From assembly GCF_000350085.1 (NCBI RefSeq), contig NZ_CAUM01000117.1:18693-82692 (forward strand): a stretch of 64,000 bases of DNA, in the 5' to 3' direction. Positions within the stretch are counted from its first letter, which is position 1; each line of letters opens with the position of its first letter. The notes below the pieces were generated by a model. That model worked only from the letters and a program-made list of their open reading frames with translations, ran no database searches and was not told the DNA's origin. This DNA is from Mesorhizobium metallidurans STM 2683. GTDB lineage: Bacteria > Pseudomonadota > Alphaproteobacteria > Rhizobiales > Rhizobiaceae. A program made the translations under genes and the position numbers. Of this stretch, positions 35,263-44,749 are shown piece after piece.

Positions 35263-35847
35263 ATGACGACATTAGGGAATACCGGCCTGACCTGGCTCAA
35301 CCCGCCGCCGCATCACGCATTCGGCGACAACACTTTGCAGGTGCGCACCGGCAAGGAGACTGATTTCTGGCGCGAGACATTCTACGATTTCTGGCGCGAC
35401 AACGGTCATTTCCTGTATCGCCAGGTCGAGGGCGACTTCACAGCCGAGGTCACGATCAAGGGCGACTACAAGGTGCTCTACGACCAGGCCGGATTGATGG
35501 TGCGGCTGAGCGAGACGCACTGGGTCAAGGCCGGCATCGAATATACCGACGGGCTGATGTATTTTTCCGTCGTCGTGACCAACGATGCGTCCGACTGGTC
35601 GCTGGTCAGCATTCCGGCAAGTCCGGACGGCATCAGGATCCGCCTGACCCGCCACGCCGAAGCGATCCGCGTTCAATATCTGGATGCGTCCGACGGCCAC
35701 TGGAAGCCGGTGCGGCTTGCCTATTTCCCGCCCTCGAAAACGGTCGATGTCGGCATGATGTGCTGCTCGCCGCAACGCGAGGGCTTCGAGGTCACATTCA
35801 GCGATTTTTCGGTCGGCCCGGCGATTTCGAGGGAACTCCATGACTGA
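35263..35847 (+). CDS. DUF1349 domain-containing protein
   Basis: A 194-residue protein of the DUF1349 family (beta-rich, concanavalin-like fold). Landmarks are TDFWRETFYDFWRDNGHF, DYKVLYDQAGLMVRLSETHW, VKAGIEYTDGLMYFSVVVTN, DWSLVSIP and VGMMCCSPQREGFEVTFSDF. No signal peptide is seen. It overlaps the oxidoreductase by 8 bases. The family may bind or hydrolyse sugars, but no function is established. The 93 bases before it contain no match to the GntR-type site. Confidence 0.78.
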   Translation: MTTLGNTGLTWLNPPPHHAFGDNTLQVRTGKETDFWRETFYDFWRDNGHFLYRQVEGDFTAEVTIKGDYKVLYDQAGLMVRLSETHWVKAGIEYTDGLMYFSVVVTNDASDWSLVSIPASPDGIRIRLTRHAEAIRVQYLDASDGHWKPVRLAYFPPSKTVDVGMMCCSPQREGFEVTFSDFSVGPAISRELHD

Positions 35848-36922
35848 GGCGCCCCAAGCAGGACCAGTTGCGGGCCGCGCGCGCCGGGATGCGGGCAAGG
35901 TCCGCTGGGCAATCGTGGGGGCGAGCCAGATCGCCCGCTCCTGGGTCGCCAGGGCAATCCAGTCCGTGCCGGATGCGGAACTGGTGGCGGTCGTCAGCCG
36001 CAGTGCTGCCCGTGGCCGTGCCTTCGCCGACGATCTCGGGATTCCGGTATCCGCGACAAGCCTCAAATCGCTTCTAGCCGAAACCGCGATCGACGCGGTC
36101 TACGTTTCGACCAACAATGACAGGCATCGCGACGACACGCTCGAGGCTGCGGCGGCCGGCCTGCATGTGCTTTGCGAAAAGCCGCTCGGGCTGACGCTGT
36201 ATGATGCCGTCGAGATGGCCAGGACCTGCGACCGCGCCGGCGTCGTCCTGGCGACGAACCATCATATGCGTGGCGCAGCGACGCACAGAGCTATCCGCGA
36301 CCTGGTGCTGACAGGCCAGATCGGCCGGCCGCTTGCCGCGCGTGTGATGTATTGCGAGTACCTTCCCAAGGAATTGCAGACGTGGCGTACGAAGGACAAG
36401 GCGCAGGGTGGGGTCATCTATGACCTGACCGTGCACAATGTTGACGTTCTGCGCTTCGTGCTTGCTGACGAACCGGTCGAGGTCATGTCGATGAAGGCAA
36501 GCAGCCTGATCGGCGAGAATGGCGTGGAGGACCAGGTGCAGTCCATCGTCAACTTCGCTTCCGGGTTGATTGCCTACATGCATGAAGGCCAGGTCTTCGC
36601 CCATCACGAGACGGCGCTTGAGATCCATGGCACCGAGGGCTCGGTCTATGGCCGGGGCATCCTGGATGAGGCGCCGTCCGGTCGTGTCTATGTTCGCCGC
36701 GGCACCGAGATGACGGAAATCCCGGTCGAGCCCGCCAACCTTTACGCCACCACGATCGCCCAGTTCGATGCCGCCGTGCTTCATGGCGATCGTCCGGCGG
36801 CGACGGGTTGGGACGGGGTCGCCTCGCTTGCCACGGCGCTGGCCGTCAGGCGCTCGGCACAAGAGGGGGTGCGTGTGTCCGTGCCACGCTTCGAGGAAAA
36901 TCCGCCCGTTCCGGTGGCGTGA
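35840..36922 (+). CDS. Gfo/Idh/MocA-family oxidoreductase
   Basis: A 360-residue NAD(P)-dependent oxidoreductase. The Rossmann start is VRWAIVGASQIARSWVARAI after an N-terminal extension of about 20 residues; ISTNNDRH-like VYVSTNNDRHRDDTLEAAA and CEKPLGLTLYDAVEMA carry the family motif EKP; the C-terminal domain has GGVIYDLTVHNVDVLRFVL. It overlaps the DUF1349 gene. Together with the DHDPS-family and aldehyde dehydrogenase genes it points to oxidative breakdown of a small polyol or sugar acid. Confidence 0.87.
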   Translation: MTEAPQAGPVAGRARRDAGKVRWAIVGASQIARSWVARAIQSVPDAELVAVVSRSAARGRAFADDLGIPVSATSLKSLLAETAIDAVYVSTNNDRHRDDTLEAAAAGLHVLCEKPLGLTLYDAVEMARTCDRAGVVLATNHHMRGAATHRAIRDLVLTGQIGRPLAARVMYCEYLPKELQTWRTKDKAQGGVIYDLTVHNVDVLRFVLADEPVEVMSMKASSLIGENGVEDQVQSIVNFASGLIAYMHEGQVFAHHETALEIHGTEGSVYGRGILDEAPSGRVYVRRGTEMTEIPVEPANLYATTIAQFDAAVLHGDRPAATGWDGVASLATALAVRRSAQEGVRVSVPRFEENPPVPVA

Positions 36923-36984
36923 CATGCCCATATTGGCGCTGCCGCAACGCGGATTTCACAGTGGACTTTCGGATAGAATATTGT

Positions 36985-36999
36985 AGATTGGATACATTA
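36985..36999 (+). promoter_or_regulatory. GntR-type operator B (DHDPS-family gene)
   Basis: AGATTGGATACATTA, with a second partial half AATATTGTAGA just before it (36978-36987). It lies in the 110-base gap about 35 bases before the DHDPS-family ATG. Confidence 0.6.
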
Positions 37000-37032
37000 T
37001 TGCGGAAAGAGAGTCCAAGGAGAGACCAGAAG

Positions 37033-37944
37033 ATGACGCATTGGCAGGGGGTATTCCCGGCGGTTACGACCAAGCTCGACCAGGACGGTTCGATCAATCT
37101 CGAAGCGACGCAGGCAAGCATCAACCGTCTGATCGACAACGGCGTTTCGGGCATCATCGTCCTGCCGATGCTGGGCGAGAATGCCTCGCTGTTGCCGCGG
37201 GAGAAGGAAGCCGTCATCCGGGCCGCCAGGGAGGTCGTCGCCGGCCGCGTTCCGCTTCTCTCCGGCCTTGCCGAGATCTCGACCGCGGGGGCGATCGCCG
37301 GCGCGCGCGCCTTCCAGGATTACGGCGCCGAAGGCCTGATGGTGTTCCCGAGCCTCGGCTATAAGACCGACCCGCGCGAGACGGCCGAATGGTACAAGGC
37401 GATCGCCGGCGCCAGCGACCTGCCGATCATGATCTACAACAACCCGATCGCCTACGGCGTCGATGTCACGCCCGCCGTCCTCAAGATGCTGGCCGATTGC
37501 CCGACCATCGTGGCGGTCAAGGAAGAGACCGGTGACGTGCGCCGCGTCACGGATATGTTCATCGAACTGGGCAACCGCTTCGATATCTTCTGCGGCGTCG
37601 ACGACCAGATCGTCGAAAGCATGTCGCTCGGCGCCACGGGCTGGGTTTCGGGCATGACCAATGCCTGGCCGAAGGAATGCGTCCAGTTGTTCAACCTGTG
37701 CGCGGCCGGCAACTTCGCCAAGGCACGCGACCTCTATCGCATCCTGACGCCGTCCTTCCATCTCGATACGCATGTGAAGCTGGTTCAGTACATCAAGATG
37801 GCCGAGCACCTTGTCTGTGGCGCGCCGGAATGGACCCGGGCGCCGCGATTGCCCTTGGCCGGTGAGGAGCGCGAGCGCGTCATCGCCACCATCAAGGCGA
37901 CGATCGAAGAGCTCAAGCAGACGCAATCGCGCCGGGCTGCCTGA
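37033..37944 (+). CDS. dihydrodipicolinate synthase/N-acetylneuraminate lyase family protein
   Basis: A 303-residue TIM-barrel class I aldolase or dehydratase. The Schiff-base lysine is Lys163 in IVAVKEETGDV, and the Tyr lies in IMIYNNPIAYG. The loop usually reading GTTGE is LGENASL, which sets it apart from true DapA. Class members include KDG aldolase, hydroxyproline-pathway Pyr4H2C deaminase and 5-keto-4-deoxyglucarate dehydratase. An AGAAG precedes the ATG at 37033. Its operator B and neighbours (racemase-like, aldehyde dehydrogenase) recall the hydroxyproline route to 2-oxoglutarate, but sugar-acid breakdown fits equally. Confidence 0.87.
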   Translation: MTHWQGVFPAVTTKLDQDGSINLEATQASINRLIDNGVSGIIVLPMLGENASLLPREKEAVIRAAREVVAGRVPLLSGLAEISTAGAIAGARAFQDYGAEGLMVFPSLGYKTDPRETAEWYKAIAGASDLPIMIYNNPIAYGVDVTPAVLKMLADCPTIVAVKEETGDVRRVTDMFIELGNRFDIFCGVDDQIVESMSLGATGWVSGMTNAWPKECVQLFNLCAAGNFAKARDLYRILTPSFHLDTHVKLVQYIKMAEHLVCGAPEWTRAPRLPLAGEERERVIATIKATIEELKQTQSRRAA

Positions 37945-38039
37945 TCCGCGGAGACGTTCAGGTCACTATCGGAAAACTCCGCATCGCCGGTCGCGCTTTC
38001 AAGAGGACGCGGCCAGCGGATGCGCCAGGAACGGGTTGC

Positions 38040-39539
38040 ATGCATAAGATTCCCACATTCGGCGTGTCCGACCTGAAGCAGGTCCGCGCGACGGCGCGGC
38101 GGCTGGATTCGGCCTGGATCGGCGACGGCTTTTCCCGCGACGGCGGCTCCGGCATCGCAAACATCATGTCTCCCTTCGACGGGGAGACGATCAGCGAAGT
38201 CGCCTTTGCCAGCGAGAGGCAAGTGAATCTTGCCGTGCAGGCCGCCCGCGCGGCGCTGAAGGCGGACTGGGGCACCATGGGGCACGATGGCCGTGCGGTA
38301 TTGATCCGGGCGCTGGCGGACGCGATCGAAAGAAACTGGCTCGAAATGGCGCTTCTGGAGAGCCTCGATGTCGGCAAGCCGATCCTTCATTCCTACAATG
38401 ACGATGTGCCGACGACGGTCGGCGTGCTGCGCTGGTATGCCAGCCTGACGGAGACCGCCTATGATCTCAGCCCGGGGCGCCGCAAGGGCGTGCTCAGCCA
38501 GATCGTGCGCGAGCCGCAGGGCGTGGTCGGCATCGTCCTGCCCTGGAACTACCCGCTGACCACGCTGGCGCTGAAGATCGGCCCGGCTCTGGCCGCCGGC
38601 AACACCGTCGTCTGCAAGCCGGCCGACGATACGCCGCTCACCACGCTGCGGCTGGCCCAACTCGCGGTCGAAGCGGGATTTCCGGCCGGCGTCATCAATG
38701 TCGTCCCCGGCACCGGCGCGGTTGCCGGAAAGGCGCTGGGCCTGCATGATCATGTTTCGGCGATTAATTTCACCGGTTCGACCGCCACGGGACGGCGTTT
38801 CCTGCGCTATTCGGCCGATTCGAACCTGAAGGAAATTTCGCTGGAATGCGGCGGCAAGAATCCCGCCATCGTCCTGCCTGACGTCAAGTCGTTCGACCGT
38901 TTCGCCGACGACATCTCGACCGGCTTTCTGATGAATTCCGGCCAGCTCTGTTCATCCATATCGAGGGTTCTCGCGCCGCGCGCGCTGGAAGGCGATCTTC
39001 GCGACATGCTCGCCGCCGAGATGAGAGAATGGCCGATCGGCGATCCGTTCGATCCGGCCACGCGCATCGGGCCGCTGGTCAGCGACGCCCACGCGGCCAA
39101 GGTTAATCGCGCCATCGACACCGAGAAGCAGCGCAACAATGATTTCAGCGTGTCGGCCGCCAAAACCAAAGGCGCATCGCCGCGCATGGTCGAGCCGGTC
39201 GTGTTCTTCAATGTCGCCGAAAGCGCCGATGCCTGGAGAGAGGAGATCTTCGGTCCGGTTCTCTCCGTCAGGTTCTACGACGATCTCGACAGCGCGATCC
39301 GCAGTGCGAACGATACGCAATATGGCCTCAGCGCCTATGTCTTCGGCGAGAATCCCCAGGCAATTCGCGAGGCATCCGCCACGCTTGATGCGGGTTTCGT
39401 GGCGATCAACGCTTTCTGCGAAGGCGATTTCACCACGCCGTTCGGCGGTTTCAAGACGTCCGGCTTCGGCGGCAAGGACAAGGGCATTCATTCGCTCGAC
39501 CAGTATTCCCGGACCAAAAGCATCTGGTGGGCGACATAA
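38040..39539 (+). CDS. aldehyde dehydrogenase family protein
   Basis: A 499-residue NAD(P)-dependent aldehyde dehydrogenase. The catalytic cysteine is Cys304 in [13 protein letters not shown]; the general base Glu is in [31 protein letters not shown] and [12 protein letters not shown] are the cofactor segments. The branch resembles betaine-aldehyde, gamma-guanidinobutyraldehyde and similar dehydrogenases. It starts 95 bases after the aldolase gene and is followed after 43 bases by a GMC oxidoreductase, which could produce its aldehyde. Confidence 0.9.
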   Translation: MHKIPTFGVSDLKQVRATARRLDSAWIGDGFSRDGGSGIANIMSPFDGETISEVAFASERQVNLAVQAARAALKADWGTMGHDGRAVLIRALADAIERNWLEMALLESLDVGKPILHSYNDDVPTTVGVLRWYASLTETAYDLSPGRRKGVLSQIVREPQGVVGIVLPWNYPLTTLALKIGPALAAGNTVVCKPADDTPLTTLRLAQLAVEAGFPAGVINVVPGTGAVAGKALGLHDHVSAINFTGSTATGRRFLRYSADSNLKEISLECGGKNPAIVLPDVKSFDRFADDISTGFLMNSGQLCSSISRVLAPRALEGDLRDMLAAEMREWPIGDPFDPATRIGPLVSDAHAAKVNRAIDTEKQRNNDFSVSAAKTKGASPRMVEPVVFFNVAESADAWREEIFGPVLSVRFYDDLDSAIRSANDTQYGLSAYVFGENPQAIREASATLDAGFVAINAFCEGDFTTPFGGFKTSGFGGKDKGIHSLDQYSRTKSIWWAT

Positions 39540-39582
39540 AGGCTGGCCTGTGTTCGGCCCGGCAAGTCAAGGTAAGTTCGAT

Positions 39583-41220
39583 ATGGCATCCAAGGCGTAT
39601 GACTACATCGTTGTCGGGGCGGGGGCCGCCGGTTCGATCGTCGCAGCCAGGCTTGGCGAGGACCGGAGCGTTCGCGTTCTCGTTCTGGAAGCCGGCCCGA
39701 GCGACAATTCCATCTATGTGCGCATGCCGGCCGCCATGTCCTACCCGCTGACCGACCAGCGCCGGACATGGAGTTTCGAGACCGGACCAGAAGAGGCGCT
39801 CGGCGGGCGCATGATCACGCATGTCAGGGGCAAAATGCTGGGCGGCTCCGGCTCGCTCAACGGCATGGTCTATGTGCGCGGCAATCCGCGCGACTTCGAT
39901 ACGTGGGCCAAGGACGGGCTGCCGGGCTGGTCGTTCGCGCATTGCCTGCCCTATTTCAAGCGGCTGGAAACCTACGACAAGGGCGCCAACATCTATCGCG
40001 GCGGCGATGGGCCGATTGCGATCACGACGCTTAAAGGCGATCTGCCGGTCTTCGCGGCGTTTATCGAGGCCGGCCAGCAGGCGGGCCATCCGCTCAATCC
40101 CGACTACAATGCCTACCGTCAGGAAGGCGTCCATATCTACCAGGCAAATATCGACAGGGGCGTGCGGGCAAGCGGCGGCAGGGCCTATCTCAGGCCGGCA
40201 CTACGCAAGGGCAATGTCGACCTCAAGCTGAACGCGCTGGTGCACCGGATCGACTTCGACGGCAAGCGCGCCGTCGGCGTGACGTATGAGGTTGACGGCG
40301 CGACCCACACTGTCGAGGCCGGACGCGAGGTGGTGCTGTGCGGCGGCGCCTTCAACTCGCCGCAGCTTCTGCTCTTGTCCGGCGTCGGTCCCTCCGAAGA
40401 GTTGCGCGCACTTGGCGTCAAGTCGGTTACGGACGTGCCGGGCGTGGGCAAGGGCCTCGTCGACCACGTCGCCGTTTCGGTTCGCTACAGGGCGTCGCGC
40501 CCGGGCGTTTCCCCCGCCATGGACCTGAACATGTTCAAGATGGGCCTGATCGGGGCGCGATGGCTGTTTCTGCGCTCCGGTCTCGGCGTGACCAATCTTT
40601 GGGAGGTCGGCACGTTCTTCAGGAGCAGCGCGGCCGTCGACTATGCCAACATCCAGCACGAGTTTCTGCCGATGCTGGGCGAATTGATGCATGGCAAGGT
40701 CAACATCGAAGAAGGGTTCCAGTACCAGACTTGCCTGATGCGGCCGAAGAGCCGGGGCGCGGTGACGTTGAAATCGGCCGATCCGCGCTCCCACCCGTCG
40801 ATCATTTCCAACTATCTCGCCCATCCGCAGGACCAGCGGGATCTGATCGACGGCGTGCGCCACACCGACGAGATCATCCGGCAGCGCGCCTGGGACGGCA
40901 TGCGCGGGCAAGCCCTGACGCCGGGGCTGAGGACGATGCCCGACGCCGATGTGCTTGCCTGGCTAAAGGACAATCTCGGCACGCAATACCACCCTTGCTC
41001 GACGTGCCGGATGGGCGTCGACGACATGTCGGTCGTCGACGCCGACGGCAAGGTGCACGATACCGAGGGGCTGCGTGTCATCGACGCGTCGGTCATGCCG
41101 CGCATCACCAGTGGCAATTTGCACTGCCCGACCATGATGATTGCGGAAAAGCTTGTCGACCGCGTGCGCGGGCGCACGCCGTTGCCGCCACAGATCGTCG
41201 ACTACGCGGATCGGCACTAG
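39583..41220 (+). CDS. GMC-family FAD oxidoreductase (choline dehydrogenase-like)
   Basis: A 545-residue flavoprotein of the glucose-methanol-choline family. FAD motif YIVVGAGAAGSIVAARL at residues 8-24; GKMLGGSGSLNGMVYVRGNP is GMC signature 1; GGAFNSPQLLLLSGVGP is signature 2; the catalytic His lies in TQYHPCSTCRMG. The ATG at 39583 is preferred; the open frame upstream is a shadow of the aldehyde dehydrogenase. Oxidises an alcohol to an aldehyde, which the preceding dehydrogenase could take to the acid. Substrate unknown. Confidence 0.9.
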   Translation: MASKAYDYIVVGAGAAGSIVAARLGEDRSVRVLVLEAGPSDNSIYVRMPAAMSYPLTDQRRTWSFETGPEEALGGRMITHVRGKMLGGSGSLNGMVYVRGNPRDFDTWAKDGLPGWSFAHCLPYFKRLETYDKGANIYRGGDGPIAITTLKGDLPVFAAFIEAGQQAGHPLNPDYNAYRQEGVHIYQANIDRGVRASGGRAYLRPALRKGNVDLKLNALVHRIDFDGKRAVGVTYEVDGATHTVEAGREVVLCGGAFNSPQLLLLSGVGPSEELRALGVKSVTDVPGVGKGLVDHVAVSVRYRASRPGVSPAMDLNMFKMGLIGARWLFLRSGLGVTNLWEVGTFFRSSAAVDYANIQHEFLPMLGELMHGKVNIEEGFQYQTCLMRPKSRGAVTLKSADPRSHPSIISNYLAHPQDQRDLIDGVRHTDEIIRQRAWDGMRGQALTPGLRTMPDADVLAWLKDNLGTQYHPCSTCRMGVDDMSVVDADGKVHDTEGLRVIDASVMPRITSGNLHCPTMMIAEKLVDRVRGRTPLPPQIVDYADRH

Positions 41221-41368
41221 CGCATGACCCCGAAAATCGGAATCGATTTTCGGAAAGGATCATGCGCAAATCAAAGTGTTACAGCGTCCTTTGCGCGTCC
41301 GAAAGGACGCGCGGCGCTGTAATGCATGTCGCCCAAAAGTGTGTAGCGGTTTTGGGCAACGACATGCA
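41221..41368. repeat. rhizobial RIME-like mosaic of three palindromes
   Basis: Three hairpins in a row: CGCATGA...TCATGCG with inner CCGAAAATCG/CGATTTTCGG (41221-41266), TTACAGCG...CGCTGTAA with inner GCGCGTCC/GGACGCGC (41279-41322), and TGCATGTCG...CGACATGCA with inner CCAAAA/TTTTGG (41323-41368). This composition is that of the intergenic mosaic elements dispersed in rhizobial genomes. It separates the GMC gene from the GntR regulator and may act as a transcript end. Confidence 0.65.
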
Positions 41369-41423
41369 TGACAAAGCCTTTGCCAGGCATCTCGATCGGA
41401 AGGCTGGATTGGATCGGAATGAA

Positions 41424-41438
41424 ATATTGGATACGATA
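41424..41438 (+). promoter_or_regulatory. GntR-type operator C (regulator's own promoter)
   Basis: ATATTGGATACGATA, 35 bases before the GntR start, one base different from the 51025-51039 copy. A half-copy ATTGGAT lies at 41408-41414. Suggests autoregulation. Confidence 0.65.
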
Positions 41439-41473
41439 GCCCAATAGATAAAGCGATTCTGGAAATGCCTGCC

Positions 41474-42154
41474 ATGTCGACTTCGCCCAAGCCTCTGTTG
41501 CAGCGCCAGACCGTCACCGCGATGGTCGCGGAATATATCGCCGCCAAGATCATCGGCGGCGATTATCCGGGCGGCCATCAGATTCGTCAGGAAGCGATAG
41601 CGGCCGAGCTGGGTGTCAGCCGCATTCCGGTGCGCGAGGCGCTTCTGCAATTGGAAGCGGAGGGTCTTGTCGTCATCAGGACGCATCGCGGCGCGGTCGT
41701 CTCCGATCTGTCGGCCGACGATGCGATCGACCTTTTCGATGCACGGCTCCTGCTGGAGCCCTTCCTCGTCAAGAAGGCCATCGCGCGCATGTCCAACCAG
41801 GATATCGCCAACGCCGAGCGGGCGCTTCAGGATTATGAGGCTGCTATTGCCAGGGGCGATCCGAAGGAACTTAGCCGTCTCAACTGGGCGTTCCACACGG
41901 CGCTGCTCGATCCCTCCATGCGGCCGCGTTCGATGGCGGTGCTGCAAACGCTCTACAGTTCGGCGGATCGCTATCTGCGCCTGCAGATCGAACCGCTGAA
42001 GGCCCAGACCAAGGCGCTGCAGGAGCATCGCGACATCTTCGAAGCCTATCGCCTGCGTGATGCGGTCGAAACCTCGAGGCTGCTCAAGAAGCATGTCGCC
42101 GACGCGGCCGAAGAGATCGTCAGTCAGCTCAAGCGGGGCGAGGCAGCCGGCTGA
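41474..42154 (+). CDS. GntR-family regulator with FCD domain
   Basis: A 226-residue FadR-subfamily regulator. The N-terminal winged helix has GGHQIRQEAIAAELGVSRIP and VREALLQLEAEGLVVIRTHRG; the C-terminal FCD ligand domain has LFDARLLLEPFLVKKAIARM, LNWAFHTALL and EHRDIFEAYRLRDAVETSRL, with the His residues that usually hold a metal. ATG 41474 has GGAA nine bases upstream; ATG 41465 is the other candidate. FCD regulators respond to small carboxylates and repress catabolic genes. The four TTGGATACAA-type sites are its likely targets, by the usual dyad of this subfamily (inference). Confidence 0.9.
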   Translation: MSTSPKPLLQRQTVTAMVAEYIAAKIIGGDYPGGHQIRQEAIAAELGVSRIPVREALLQLEAEGLVVIRTHRGAVVSDLSADDAIDLFDARLLLEPFLVKKAIARMSNQDIANAERALQDYEAAIARGDPKELSRLNWAFHTALLDPSMRPRSMAVLQTLYSSADRYLRLQIEPLKAQTKALQEHRDIFEAYRLRDAVETSRLLKKHVADAAEEIVSQLKRGEAAG

Positions 42155-42197
42155 TCCTGTCCCGGATTTTTTCTATTCCGGCCCCGTTCGCAGTCCC

Positions 42198-43298
42198 TTA
42201 TTCACCGTGCAGAGTGTCGCCGCTTTGGCGGTCGAAGACATAGATGTCCTGTGGGTCGACAAAGAGGGGAAGTTCGGTTCCTCGTCGCAAGGAACCATCG
42301 GGCGGTACACGCGCGACGGCCTTCGTGCCAGCGATGGTGAAGTGAACCAGCGTATCCATTCCAAGAGGTTCGACGAGGCCTGCGGTGGCGTTGATCCTGT
42401 TTCCAGATTGGTCGCCTTTTGCGCCGGGCGACAGATGTTCAGGCCGGATGCCGAGGTCAACGACCTGTCCCGCCACATCGGCGAATCTGGTGACGTCGCC
42501 CGGCAGTTCGAGGCGTGTGCCATCGGACAGGACGCCGCTGAACTGATCTGCGTTTCGTTCGAGCGTCGCGCTGACGAAATTCATGCCCGGCGATCCGATG
42601 AACCCGGCCACGAACTTGGTCGCGGGCCTCAGATATAGCTCCTGCGGCGGCGCGATCTGCTCGATCCTGCCGGCATTCATTACCACGACCCTGTCGGCAA
42701 GCGTCATCGCCTCGATCTGGTCATGCGTGACATAGACGGTCGTGGTCGGCACCGCTTCGTGGATCTGCTTGATCTCGGCGCGCATCTGGACGCGGAGTTT
42801 GGCGTCGAGGTTCGAGAGCGGCTCGTCGAAAAGAAAGACCGCCGGATTCCTGATCATCGCGCGCCCCATGGCAACGCGCTGGCGCTGCCCGCCGGAGAGT
42901 TGCCTTGGTTTGCGTTTGAGCAGGTGCTCGATATCCAGGATCCGCGCGGTTTCAGTCAGTCGCGTCTGGATTTCGCCACGCGGCGTCTTCTTCAAACGCA
43001 ACCCGAACGTGATGTTGTCCTCGACCGAGAGGTGCGGGTAAAGCGCGTAGTTCTGGAAAACCATGGCGATGTCGCGCTCTCCCGGCAACAGGTCGTTGAC
43101 CCGCCGCTCGCCGATCTTGATCTCGCCGTCCGTTATCGTCTCCAATCCCGCGATCATGCGCAGCGTGGTGGACTTTCCGCAGCCGGAAGGACCGACCAGA
43201 ACGACGAATTCATGGTCCTTGATCGAGAGATCGATCCCGTGAACGGTTCGCACGCCTCCATAGGCTTTCACGACCTTGTTCAGCTCGATGGCGGCCAT
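42198..43298 (-). CDS. CUT1 ABC importer ATPase (MalK/UgpC-type)
   Basis: A 366-residue ATP-binding protein. Walker [10 protein letters not shown], signature [17 protein letters not shown], Walker [14 protein letters not shown], switch VTHDQIEAM, and a C-terminal regulatory OB domain with [12 protein letters not shown]. It fits the two permeases at 49134-50868, which have no ATPase beside them. It may also serve the sugar permeases at 28588-30410, which also lack one (inference; MalK-type ATPases can be shared). ATG 43298 has GGAGGG upstream. Confidence 0.92.
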   Translation of the reverse strand: MAAIELNKVVKAYGGVRTVHGIDLSIKDHEFVVLVGPSGCGKSTTLRMIAGLETITDGEIKIGERRVNDLLPGERDIAMVFQNYALYPHLSVEDNITFGLRLKKTPRGEIQTRLTETARILDIEHLLKRKPRQLSGGQRQRVAMGRAMIRNPAVFLFDEPLSNLDAKLRVQMRAEIKQIHEAVPTTTVYVTHDQIEAMTLADRVVVMNAGRIEQIAPPQELYLRPATKFVAGFIGSPGMNFVSATLERNADQFSGVLSDGTRLELPGDVTRFADVAGQVVDLGIRPEHLSPGAKGDQSGNRINATAGLVEPLGMDTLVHFTIAGTKAVARVPPDGSLRRGTELPLFVDPQDIYVFDRQSGDTLHGE

Positions 43299-43326
43299 CG
43301 GACCCTCCGGTGCTGGATCTCGGCGA

Positions 43327-44694
43327 CTATCTATCGCGGACGAGGACGTTGTCGCTCTCGAGCCAGAAAGGCGCGAAATAAAGCGGTGTCGAGGAAAGCG
43401 GCAGGATGTCCGGCCGCAGGTCCACACCGAGTTTGTTTTTCATGAAGTCGCGACGCGCCGCCATGCGCTTGAAGACCGCCGGATGTTTGATCTCCAGCTC
43501 GGCCCGAAGCGCTTCATCGGCAAGGACGACCGCGTCCTCGCAGTTCAGCGCCCAGCCATCGGCGATCGGCGTCGGGATGATATCGACCTGAAAGTGCATG
43601 CCGGAGCGGATGCGATCCCCGGACCCTGGCCGGACCGGGCTGTGTGTCCATTCCTCGTAGCCGCCGAGATGGCCCGGGTTGAGCGCCGGCTTCAACTTCG
43701 CTTTCGCGAGCGTCGATGTCACGGCTTCATGGAGAGTGCCGCCCTCGACGCCGATCGCCGCCGTCTCGTACCAGGAGATCAAGCCCTGAAAGTAGCCCTT
43801 GGCGATGGCGAGAAACGTGTCGTTCGCGACATCGAAAAGACCGGCTCGCGAGGAAAGACCGCCCCAATGTCCGACCGCGGTCGTCACGCCGTCGCCACGC
43901 CTGAGCTTGCGGCCTGTTGCGCTTCGCAGGCCAATCACAGGCTCGCTCTTGCTGGCCGATGCGAACATGGTGTGGACGTTCAGCGGGTCTCCGGCATAAC
44001 CCATTCGCGCGACCGCATCGAACTCGCTGTCGCCCTCCTGCACTCCCGAAACAATCCGCCACATTGCCAACGAACTGCGCGATGCAGCCCATTCGAACGC
44101 TGCGATCTGATCGGCATCGATGGTGACGGCAATGCCGTTTTCAGGATGCATCAGAACATGGGTCGCGTCCCGCAATCCGCCGGAAGCGCCGACCGCCCGC
44201 TGGAACGCCTGCACGTAGACGGCGGGAACGAAATAGCCAGTTTCGGCAGCATCGTCCTCGAATGGTTCGAGATATTTCCAGCCCACCAGCCCTATCGTGT
44301 CGCCCGTCTTTATTCCAGCGTCGCCAAGACGATCGGAAAAGCGCGGGAAACGGGAACGGTCCTGCGCCATGAGGCTCAATGTCTGGGCCAGAAGCACGCT
44401 CATCCCGGGCAGGCGCGCGAGCGGAGCATAGCTCTCGGATTCGTTGCCCGTGAGGAGCACGCGCTTGTCGTTTGGCCCAAGCAGGAGGAAGGCTTCCTCG
44501 AAGCGCGGCTCGAAACCCGTCAGAAAAGCGATGTTGCCGAAATGCTCCCGGTCCGCATAGACCGCCAGCCAGTCGCATCCTGCCTTGTCATAGGCAGCGC
44601 GGACGCGCGCATCGTATATCTCAACGGGAATGTCCGGCCTTTCGCCGAGGGAACCGAAGTCCGGCAACCGAACGGATGTGAGTGAAATGGTCAT
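43327..44694 (-). CDS. M24-family (Xaa-Pro peptidase/creatinase-like) protein
   Basis: A 455-residue protein with the two-domain layout of the creatinase/aminopeptidase P family. The N-terminal part reads [20 protein letters not shown]; the C-terminal pita-bread domain reads [21 protein letters not shown] and [13 protein letters not shown]. The two metal aspartates of active peptidases are not at their expected place ([15 protein letters not shown]), and a usual Glu is Asp, so it may be a non-peptidase (creatinase-like) hydrolase. It starts 55 bases after the M81 gene and precedes the ATPase. A role in processing the imported compound is inferred from position. Confidence 0.8.
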   Translation of the reverse strand: MTISLTSVRLPDFGSLGERPDIPVEIYDARVRAAYDKAGCDWLAVYADREHFGNIAFLTGFEPRFEEAFLLLGPNDKRVLLTGNESESYAPLARLPGMSVLLAQTLSLMAQDRSRFPRFSDRLGDAGIKTGDTIGLVGWKYLEPFEDDAAETGYFVPAVYVQAFQRAVGASGGLRDATHVLMHPENGIAVTIDADQIAAFEWAASRSSLAMWRIVSGVQEGDSEFDAVARMGYAGDPLNVHTMFASASKSEPVIGLRSATGRKLRRGDGVTTAVGHWGGLSSRAGLFDVANDTFLAIAKGYFQGLISWYETAAIGVEGGTLHEAVTSTLAKAKLKPALNPGHLGGYEEWTHSPVRPGSGDRIRSGMHFQVDIIPTPIADGWALNCEDAVVLADEALRAELEIKHPAVFKRMAARRDFMKNKLGVDLRPDILPLSSTPLYFAPFWLESDNVLVRDR

Positions 44695-44749
44695 TTGGCG
44701 TCCTTTTTTGTGTCGGTGCAAGAGTAGCGAAGATCGACTGCAAGGGAGA

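Noticed and set aside
41221..41368. Small RNA or riboswitch before the GntR gene
   Set aside because: The three palindromes match the intergenic mosaic repeat type of rhizobia, and there is no adjacent metabolic gene they would control in cis.
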